This document shows positions 54,528 to 60,440 of a stretch of 60,440 bases of DNA, one piece after another (the first letter of the stretch is position 1; each line of letters begins with the position of its first letter). Below the pieces are notes generated by a model, which was given only the letters and a program-made list of their open reading frames with translations, was not told the DNA's origin and searched no databases. Origin of the DNA: an uncultured Bacilli bacterium (GTDB lineage: Bacteria > Bacillota_I > Bacilli_A > RF39 > UBA660); assembly GCA_934085565.1 (NCBI GenBank), contig CAKOHG010000006.1:1-60440 (forward strand), read 5' to 3'. Position numbers and translations under genes: made by a program.

Positions 54528-54556
54528 ATTCTACTAGGAATTACCTGGGTTGTCAA
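54528..54556 (-). promoter_or_regulatory. Promoter of rpoBC
   Basis: Minus-strand TTGACA (54551-54556) and TAGAAT (54528-54533) are 17 bases apart. The -35 overlaps the stop of the upstream methyltransferase gene. Confidence 0.88.
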
Positions 54557-55146
54557 TAAATTTTGGCACGCATAATATAAAATCCTTTGTCTTTTTTTAC
54601 GATGTCACAATCATATGTTTCATCTAGTATTTTTAAGATACTTTTAGCACCTTGGTCTTTTCTAATAACAAACCAAAGCACTCCATTTTCGTTTAAATAT
54701 TCCTTCGCTGTTTCAAGGATATTTAAGACGACGTCTTTACCTGCTCTAATAGGAGGATTGGTAACAATAATATCAAATTTACCCGTCACTTTTTCATAAG
54801 TATCACTTACTAAAGCCTTGGCATTTACTTTATTTTCTTTAATATTTCTTTCACATAAATGGACCGCTCTTTTATTAACATCCACCATTAAAACTTCACT
54901 GTTTAAAATCTTACTTAAAGTAATACCAATAAAACCATAACCACAACCAACATCTAATATTTTTAAATTTTGTCTTTGTTCTTCTTTTAAAATGGTATCC
55001 ACTAAAGCTCTACTTCCATAATCAATTTTGTCTTTAGAAAAAACTCCTAAATCACTATAAAAAGAGAAAACATTCTCTTTGTTTTCATAGGAAATGACCC
55101 GGAGTTCACTTTTTAAATTCGTATTATTTGTGAAATAATGTTCCAA
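54553..55146 (-). CDS. RsmC-like class I methyltransferase (YbxB family)
   Basis: A 197-residue S-adenosylmethionine-dependent methyltransferase with FSFYSDLGVFSKDKIDYGSRALV, the cofactor motif LDVGCGYGFIGITLS, and the catalytic NPPI near 130. The family includes RsmC and Bacillus YbxB and modifies guanine in rRNA. It is encoded just upstream of rpoB, as in Bacillus. I place the start at TTG (55144-55146): it follows GGTGA, it gives an LEHYFTNN start that fits YbxB, and the promoter at 55184-55212 starts transcription downstream of the earlier ATGs. Confidence 0.85.
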   Translation of the reverse strand: MEHYFTNNTNLKSELRVISYENKENVFSFYSDLGVFSKDKIDYGSRALVDTILKEEQRQNLKILDVGCGYGFIGITLSKILNSEVLMVDVNKRAVHLCERNIKENKVNAKALVSDTYEKVTGKFDIIVTNPPIRAGKDVVLNILETAKEYLNENGVLWFVIRKDQGAKSILKILDETYDCDIVKKDKGFYIMRAKIY

Positions 55147-55183
55147 AAAATCACCATATTTCTTTCGTTTGACTTGTGTAAAT

Positions 55184-55212
55184 AACATAGCAAAATTTAC
55201 ATGCCTTGTCAA
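55184..55212 (-). promoter_or_regulatory. Promoter of the methyltransferase gene
   Basis: Minus-strand TTGACA (55207-55212) and TATGTT (55184-55189) are 17 bases apart, directly after the ABC gene terminator. Confidence 0.75.
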
Positions 55213-55214
55213 TA

Positions 55215-55241
55215 GAAAAAGACACTTTTGAAAGGTGCCTT
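55215..55241 (-). terminator. Terminator of the ABC transporter gene
   Basis: AGGCAC and GTGTCT (one G-U) pair around a nine-base loop and are followed by a T run on the minus strand. Confidence 0.75.
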
Positions 55242-55251
55242 TATAAGATTT

Positions 55252-56976
55252 TTATTTTTCTTCATTTTGGTATAAATTACGATAAATTTGATTATTTTTT
55301 AAAAGTTCTTCATGGGTACCAAGCCCTACTTCTTTGCCTTTTTCAATAACATGAATGATATCCGCATCAACAATGGTAGATAAACGGTGGGCAACAATAA
55401 TTACTGTGTGGTCCTTTACTAAATCATCAATTGTTTTTTTTATATAGGCTTGTGACTCATTATCAAGAGCACTTGTTGCTTCATCCCATAAAATAACTTT
55501 GGTATCTAATAGTAAGGTTCTTGCAATGGCAAGTCTTTGTTTTTGACCACCACTTAAGTTAATTCCTGCTTCCCCGATCATCGTATCATAACCGTCTTTT
55601 AAACTCATGAAATAATCATCAATGTAGGCTTTTTTACAAACTTCTCTTGCTTCTTCTAAAGTTAAGTCTTCTTTAACAATTTTCAAATTATCAAAAATAC
55701 TCATATTGAAAATAAATGGTGTTTGTCTAATAATAGAAATATTTTTTCTTAACGAATCTTCGGTAAGTTTTTCGATATTTATTCCATCCATCAATATTTC
55801 TCCATCACAAACATCAAAGTAACGTAATAATAAATTAAAGATGGTGCTTTTTCCATTACCACTACGACCTACAATAGCATTCTTTTTATTTGGAAGAAAA
55901 GTCATGCTTAAATTTTCTAAAGTATTATCTTCGGTTTCTCTATATTTAAAGGAAACATTTTTAAATTCAATTTTTCCTTTATTTTTATCCAAAGTGATTT
56001 CTCCATATTTTTCTTCTTTATATAATTTGTCACTTAAAATTTCATTAATTCTTTCTAAAGAAACTGTTACTTTGTTAAAGGAAACAATAAAATCACTTAA
56101 TGATTCAACAACTTGATCAATTACCCAAATATAATTTTCTAATGTCGTAAAAAGACCTAGGCTCAAAATACCTTGGATATAAAAATAACCAGCGGTTAAA
56201 AAGATAATAAATTGAAAAATAAAATAAAGAAGATTCATAAGTGCACAATACCATGTTTCTTTAAGACCCAAATTCATAACGTTTTGATAGTAAACATCTA
56301 GAATACCATTCAGTTTTTCTTCGACATGTCTTTTGATACCTAAAGCTTTTATTTCTCTTACCCCACTAATATTTTCGGTAGCTTCTTTCACATATTTATC
56401 ACTCTGTTTTTTTATTATTTCATTATTCTTTTTGATTTTAGGTAAAAATTTATAAGAAATAACCCCCATCATAAAAGACATTAATAAAATTTCTAAACCT
56501 AAAATCCAAGAAATATAAAAGGCGAAGAAAACTAAAATAATAACTACAACAGCTCTGCAAAAAAGACGAATTAGTTTATTTAAAAGTTCCATAATTTTCT
56601 CAGGTTCGAAATACATTCGATTAACAAACTCTCCGACGCTCATTTCTTCAAAAGCTAAGGCTGGTAAATTATTAATTTTATAATAAAGGTCTTCCGTTAC
56701 TCTTTTCATAAAATGATTTTCTAAATAATTATACAAATATTCTCTAGGTATCAATAAAACAGTAAAATTTAAAATATAAATACTTTCGTATAAAACAATA
56801 CAAAAAACAAATTTGTGAAACTCATTAGCCACTAAATATTCTACTGCCACGCCCCATAAAGCTGCTATAAAAGCCGGCAAACAGGAAGATATCACCAAAA
56901 TAACATATAAAATAAATTTTAATTTTTCTTCTTTTAAGTAATTAAAAAAGATTCGCCAAGAAGATAATTTTTTCAT
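55252..56976 (-). CDS. ABC exporter, fused membrane and ATPase domains
   Basis: A 574-residue half-transporter: six membrane helices in the first 310 residues, then the ATPase domain. Walker A is GRSGNGKST (370-378), the Q-loop is IIRQTPFIF, the signature is LSGGQKQR (474-481), Walker B is VILWDEATSAL (494-504), with a switch His in IVAHRLS. Type IV exporters act as dimers and move lipids, peptides or drugs outward. The partner may be itself; no second half-transporter is nearby. A lone GGAG site precedes the start. Confidence 0.93.
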   Translation of the reverse strand: MKKLSSWRIFFNYLKEEKLKFILYVILVISSCLPAFIAALWGVAVEYLVANEFHKFVFCIVLYESIYILNFTVLLIPREYLYNYLENHFMKRVTEDLYYKINNLPALAFEEMSVGEFVNRMYFEPEKIMELLNKLIRLFCRAVVVIILVFFAFYISWILGLEILLMSFMMGVISYKFLPKIKKNNEIIKKQSDKYVKEATENISGVREIKALGIKRHVEEKLNGILDVYYQNVMNLGLKETWYCALMNLLYFIFQFIIFLTAGYFYIQGILSLGLFTTLENYIWVIDQVVESLSDFIVSFNKVTVSLERINEILSDKLYKEEKYGEITLDKNKGKIEFKNVSFKYRETEDNTLENLSMTFLPNKKNAIVGRSGNGKSTIFNLLLRYFDVCDGEILMDGINIEKLTEDSLRKNISIIRQTPFIFNMSIFDNLKIVKEDLTLEEAREVCKKAYIDDYFMSLKDGYDTMIGEAGINLSGGQKQRLAIARTLLLDTKVILWDEATSALDNESQAYIKKTIDDLVKDHTVIIVAHRLSTIVDADIIHVIEKGKEVGLGTHEELLKNNQIYRNLYQNEEK

Positions 56977-56991
56977 AAACCCACTACTCCT

Positions 56992-57031
56992 AAAAAAAAA
57001 AAAATAAAACTTTGAGTCTTCAAAGTTTTAC
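56992..57031 (-). terminator. Terminator of the GT2 gene
   Basis: AAAACTTTGA and TCAAAGTTTT form a ten-base stem followed by a T-rich run that includes 13 consecutive Ts on the minus strand (56992-57004). Confidence 0.85.
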
Positions 57032-58269
57032 TTTACTAAACTATCTAAATCGACATCGCTACGGTCGTGTTTAATTTGTTCCCAACTATCTGTCTTTTTA
57101 AATAAACAAATAATGTTAATAGGAATCCATGTAGCAATGAAGAATGAAAATAAGAAAATACCACCTAGAATGTTTTTAGCACTCTTCTTATTATATTTAA
57201 CAACAAAGATGTTCATAGCCACATTTAGAATATAGAACACAATGAAGAAAAGTATTCCAGAAGCATATAAGTATGAGAAGAAATCAAATAGTTCGACATC
57301 TAAAACATGGAAGATAATTAATACAATTGTTAAGATTAAACCTAAAACGGTTACAATAGGTGCTACATACATCATAAACATATCAAAGCACGCGATATTT
57401 CCTGTTTTTAAGAAAGTGCCTAATAATTTCTTACCATAAATTTTTAAACAACTTAAAGTTCCACTTGTCCATCTTTTTCTTTGTTTCCAACTTTGCCAAA
57501 AACTTTGAGGATGTTCATCATAAGTAATAGCATCTTCTACAAAAGCAACTTGGATACCTCTTAAAGCACATAAACCAGTAAACTCTGAATCTTCGGTTAA
57601 AGTAACCGTATTAAAACCATATTCATCAATAACATCTTTACGAACAACAAATCCTGTTCCGTTAATAGCGGCTGATCCAGAAAAATTCATACGAGCACGA
57701 TTGAAGAAAAAGTTTTGAATGAAATAAAATAATGTATAAGAACCTGTTAACCAATTATCGCTCATGTTTTTAGAATCTCTAAAACATTGTCCAACTTGAA
57801 TACCTTCACATAACGCGTCATTCATACGAGCTAAAAAGTCTGGATGAACCAAATTATCTGCGTCAAAGATGACATAAGCGTCAATATCGGTACGTTCTTT
57901 TAAATTTTTAAAAGCAAACCTTAAGGCATCTGCTTTTACTTTAACAGGAACGGTACATTCCATAACAGTTGCACCTGCTTTTTTAGCAGCACCTGCTGTA
58001 TCATCGGTACAATTATTTGGAACAACAATAATCTCATATAAATCTTCAGGATATTTTTGCTTTTGTAAACTTTTTATTAAAGCACCAATAACATCTTGTT
58101 CATTTCTAGTCGGAATAATGATTGCAAATTTATGTTTGGGTTTATGTTTTCCAAACATACTTTTATGATAATTTTTAAAACCAAATAAGCCTGTGATTCC
58201 AAAATACATTCCATATATAAAAGATAATGCAAATAAAATATAATATATTGTGACAGCAATGCTTGCCAT
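57028..58269 (-). CDS. Membrane-bound family 2 glycosyltransferase
   Basis: A 413-residue enzyme with one N-terminal membrane helix (about 1-25), a GT2 catalytic domain and three or four C-terminal helices. Motifs are FAIIIPTRNEQDVIGALI near 48, the DxD-type FDADN near 136, TEDSEF near 225 and QRKRW near 263. The QRKRW signature marks processive or large-glycan GT2 enzymes such as cellulose and hyaluronan synthases, so a surface polysaccharide or glycolipid is likely. The ATG at 58267-58269 follows AAAGGG; a TTG six codons upstream lacks support. Promoter at 58318-58346. Confidence 0.9.
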   Translation of the reverse strand: MASIAVTIYYILFALSFIYGMYFGITGLFGFKNYHKSMFGKHKPKHKFAIIIPTRNEQDVIGALIKSLQKQKYPEDLYEIIVVPNNCTDDTAGAAKKAGATVMECTVPVKVKADALRFAFKNLKERTDIDAYVIFDADNLVHPDFLARMNDALCEGIQVGQCFRDSKNMSDNWLTGSYTLFYFIQNFFFNRARMNFSGSAAINGTGFVVRKDVIDEYGFNTVTLTEDSEFTGLCALRGIQVAFVEDAITYDEHPQSFWQSWKQRKRWTSGTLSCLKIYGKKLLGTFLKTGNIACFDMFMMYVAPIVTVLGLILTIVLIIFHVLDVELFDFFSYLYASGILFFIVFYILNVAMNIFVVKYNKKSAKNILGGIFLFSFFIATWIPINIICLFKKTDSWEQIKHDRSDVDLDSLVK

Positions 58270-58317
58270 TTTCTTCAACCCTTTCAAAAAAAGATAAAAC
58301 TTTCTTTCACTAGAAAA

Positions 58318-58346
58318 ATTATAGTATAATTAACTATAAAAAGCAA
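58318..58346 (-). promoter_or_regulatory. Promoter of the GT2 gene
   Basis: Minus-strand TTGCTT (58341-58346) and TATAAT (58318-58323) are 17 bases apart. Confidence 0.7.
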
Positions 58347-58414
58347 TTACATTTTTGTCACCATTTTTTATAGATATAAATCAAATAACACAATCATCCA
58401 CAACACATTTATTC

Positions 58415-58439
58415 AAAAAAAATTGTCATTATGGACAAC
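58415..58439 (-). terminator. Terminator of the GIY-YIG gene
   Basis: TTGTC and GACAA around a six-base loop are followed by eight Ts on the minus strand. Confidence 0.8.
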
Positions 58440-58441
58440 TC

Positions 58442-59098
58442 TTATCTATTTTTATTAACTAATATTTTTTCTAATTTATGTTCTAATTGATATAATGTAT
58501 TGCCGGTGGAAACATCACCACCTAGTTCTTCTAAAGCTGAATATAATATTTGCCTTTTAGATGGAGTAGAATTGTTAGGAACTTCTAAATTACTTTCTTT
58601 TTCATAAATTCCTAATGTACCATCATCATTGGTTTTAGAATAATAATCTTTATTAGTCAAACTAGAATGAAAACTAATATTTTTAAAATGGTGTCTATTT
58701 TTAGCTAAAGACATAGCTTCTTTTTTATCTTCTATTTCTTCTTCTGTTTCTTTCCAAAGACGAAGTCTATCTGTAGTACCATTTACTTCGGCCATGCTTT
58801 CAAAAGCTGAATAAATTTCTTCTGGCTTAATATGATAGAACTCTCTCACCCTAATTTTGTTGCCAATTTTTTCCTTGCTACGTAACTCAGGATTCAAAGT
58901 ATCAATAAAATTATGTAATTTTTTATCAGTTAATCTTTCTGTGACATCAAATGTGGCATAAATATGAAAAGAAAAAGGAACAGCTTCTGAATTATTCAAA
59001 GATTTCACTCTTGCTTTCACATCATCAGCATAGCCAATCTTGACATATTCCGGAAAAGATGGATTCGTTAATATATAAATTACACCACATGTTTTCAT
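58442..59098 (-). CDS. GIY-YIG domain protein, T5orf172-like
   Basis: A 218-residue soluble protein with the nuclease-like start GVIYILTNPSFPEYVKIGYADDVKARVKSLN and the following Asn/Asp and His region (FHIYATFDVTERLTDKKLHNFI). This is the T5orf172 branch of the GIY-YIG superfamily, found in phage and bacterial proteins. The C-terminal half is charged and unrecognised. The ATG at 59096-59098 follows GGAG at nine bases; an upstream ATG overlaps that site. Neighbours are the surface protein and GT2 gene; no restriction or phage genes are nearby. Confidence 0.8.
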   Translation of the reverse strand: MKTCGVIYILTNPSFPEYVKIGYADDVKARVKSLNNSEAVPFSFHIYATFDVTERLTDKKLHNFIDTLNPELRSKEKIGNKIRVREFYHIKPEEIYSAFESMAEVNGTTDRLRLWKETEEEIEDKKEAMSLAKNRHHFKNISFHSSLTNKDYYSKTNDDGTLGIYEKESNLEVPNNSTPSKRQILYSALEELGGDVSTGNTLYQLEHKLEKILVNKNR

Positions 59099-59177
59099 TA
59101 TGCATTTCTCCATTTCATATACTTATTGTATCATACATTTTTTAAAGTTGGTTATGTATTTTAAAAGCATATTATAT

Positions 59178-60440
59178 TTAAGAGACAATAAAAGGATCCG
59201 TCATGGTTCCACTTCCTGTTATTTTAACATCTGAACGAATATTAATAACTGGTCGAAGGCCCAAAATAATTTCTACACCACGATCATCAATATAACCTGA
59301 ACCATATACTCCAAATATAAATAAAAAAACATTTGTTCCTCCGTAAGCATTATATCTGCCTGAAGGAGTCATCGTCCAAAAAGCGTTTCCTGTTGTTAAA
59401 TAACTTTGAGTATTTAATTTTGTGTGATTATAAGCGCCATCAAATACTCCACCTGCATGGCCCGCTAACATTAATTCATCTACTGTTATCAATCCAATTG
59501 GATAAGTTAAACTTTTATTTCCGTTTGTAGCATTTGATACTGTATAATAATCATTGACGTTTTCACATATAAGTGTTGGTGTACTTTCAAGAACTTTTGA
59601 ATAGCTTTTGTTATAAGTAATAACAGTTCCCGTTCCGACTCCACTTTGTAAGTTTAAATTAGAACGATCGCCACAAAAACCGACATTAGCATCTAATTTT
59701 GAATTATAACTAGCTAATTTATCTATATAGAACTTATCCACATTTGTTTTAATTACTGATGATGTTCCGGTACCATTTGCTTCTCCTGATGTATACATAT
59801 AACCTAGGTACATATTGTTAGTATATGTAACATTAAATTGACTAGTGCCATATTGCCTATCTTCAGAAACTTCACCATTACTATGAGCACTCGTTCCATC
59901 ATAAATCATCCTGATAGAACCATTACTGTTGATACGTATAATTCGCCAATAAAAGCCTGCATATTTTACATAGTTGTTTTCCACAGAGCCTCGGTAATAA
60001 TAGGTTGGATTTCCATCATAATCTGTCGTTTCATATATTCCTTTTTCGTGTGATTCACATGACTCATCATCGCAAGCGGATTTAGTAAAATCTGGTGTGT
60101 AACTATTTACTTCAATATTTCCTAGGGCAGTGGAAACTGTTTTGGAAGTTTTATTAAAATATAAGGTACATTTGGTTCTGGTATTATCTGTTGCATTATA
60201 ATTATGGTAATCACCAATGAACTTCCAACCAGCGTTGTCCCATGTAGGAATCACGCCATTATTACAGTTTGATTTTTCTGTATCTAATGTATAACCTGTA
60301 TTTTGAGATGGCATATTTCTTGAAATGATCCCATCAATATAGTAGGCAAAATAAATATCTCCTGGATCTTCTACGGTGCCGTTTATCACATCAAAATTTT
60401 TGTTTTCTTCATAATAAGCATAGCTTGGATATAAAACTAG
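59178..60440 (-). CDS. SipW-type surface protein, family type B, cut by window edge
   Basis: The gene runs off the right end of the window; 420 codons are visible. The reading frame stays open to position 60440, where it gives PSYAYYEENKNFDVINGTV, the end of a SipW-type signal region. Following are YYYRGSVENNYVKYAGFYW, RIIRINSNGSIRMIYDG, IGLITVDELMLAGHAGG, AFWTMTPSG, a variable stretch and LGLRPVINIRSDVKITGSGTMTDPFIV. It is a sixth member of the family and lacks the start codon and promoter here. Its core and loop lengths differ from the 42366/44414 pair. Confidence 0.8.
   Translation of the reverse strand, partial: LVLYPSYAYYEENKNFDVINGTVEDPGDIYFAYYIDGIISRNMPSQNTGYTLDTEKSNCNNGVIPTWDNAGWKFIGDYHNYNATDNTRTKCTLYFNKTSKTVSTALGNIEVNSYTPDFTKSACDDESCESHEKGIYETTDYDGNPTYYYRGSVENNYVKYAGFYWRIIRINSNGSIRMIYDGTSAHSNGEVSEDRQYGTSQFNVTYTNNMYLGYMYTSGEANGTGTSSVIKTNVDKFYIDKLASYNSKLDANVGFCGDRSNLNLQSGVGTGTVITYNKSYSKVLESTPTLICENVNDYYTVSNATNGNKSLTYPIGLITVDELMLAGHAGGVFDGAYNHTKLNTQSYLTTGNAFWTMTPSGRYNAYGGTNVFLFIFGVYGSGYIDDRGVEIILGLRPVINIRSDVKITGSGTMTDPFIVS

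Noticed and set aside
56992..57004. 13-base A run (T run on the minus strand) as a second phase-variable tract
   Set aside because: It is the T tail of the GT2 terminator and lies in no promoter spacer or reading frame.
58442..59098. GIY-YIG protein as part of a phage or restriction system
   Set aside because: No phage, methylase or integrase gene is nearby, and codon use and base composition look like the surroundings.

Overview
The window is a low-GC, densely packed piece of a Bacillota chromosome. The evidence is: PolC and DnaE as paired replicative polymerases; a Prp protease gene with a matching extended L27; a glycyl T-box leader; HrcA-type CIRCE control of clpB; homodimeric glycyl-tRNA synthetase; class II thymidine kinase; and AGGAGG-like ribosome binding sites with some GTG and TTG starts. 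A rsmH-ftsL-PBP division cluster shows that the cell makes peptidoglycan. TGA is used as a stop. ClpB lacks its N-domain and RpoB has Asp at the rifampicin-site His position, which recalls Mollicutes and Erysipelotrichia-like Bacilli. An uncultured host-associated Bacilli lineage (RF39 or Erysipelotrichales-like) is my inference, not something the sequence proves. No rRNA, tRNA, CRISPR array, transposase or phage gene was recognised.

Layout, with nearly everything on the minus strand. Positions 1-36 hold a promoter with an 11-base G tract in its spacer, pointing out of the window. 61-8426: efp, rpmG, polC, dnaE. 8529-11039: three related coiled-coil proteins of unknown function. 11114-12448: a surface protein and a CPBP protease. 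12531-12690: a possible small RNA or micro-ORF. 12702-13599: rplU-prp-rpmA under an L21 leader. 13793-16554: two related secreted proteins. 16640-18735: T-box-glyQS-tdk. 18778-21828: two SipW-type surface proteins. 21996-23442: a small acidic protein and a DUF4143 ATPase with a palindromic operator. 23605-27327: a deoxyribosyltransferase-like protein and the division cluster, with a 439-base structured leader in the place where mraZ is expected. 27767-29416 (plus strand): a GT-C glycosyltransferase. 29653-31073: SPFH/NfeD. 31173-32108 (plus strand): CorA. 32223-34824: a transglutaminase-like and metallopeptidase-like cluster. 34918-38204: CsaA, a TetR-membrane-DUF1287 operon, a small membrane protein and a NUDIX enzyme. 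38242-40419: CIRCE-clpB. 40673-46393: three more surface proteins. 46518-47051: a C39-like protein. 47130-54457: rpoBC. 54553-58269: RsmC-like methyltransferase, ABC exporter, GT2. 58442-60440: a GIY-YIG protein and a sixth surface protein cut by the window edge.

The most unusual content is the family of six SipW-type surface proteins in three loci. Each has a TasA/camelysin-like N-terminal region and a C-terminal C-type-lectin-like region whose core differs sharply between otherwise similar copies. Two of the loci share an 18-base promoter-proximal element. With the G-tract promoter at the left edge, this suggests a cell surface that varies both in sequence and in expression. Other points worth a second look are the Asp in the RpoB rifampicin pocket, the mraZ-less leader, the palindrome at the ATPase promoter, and two small unknown paralogous clusters.
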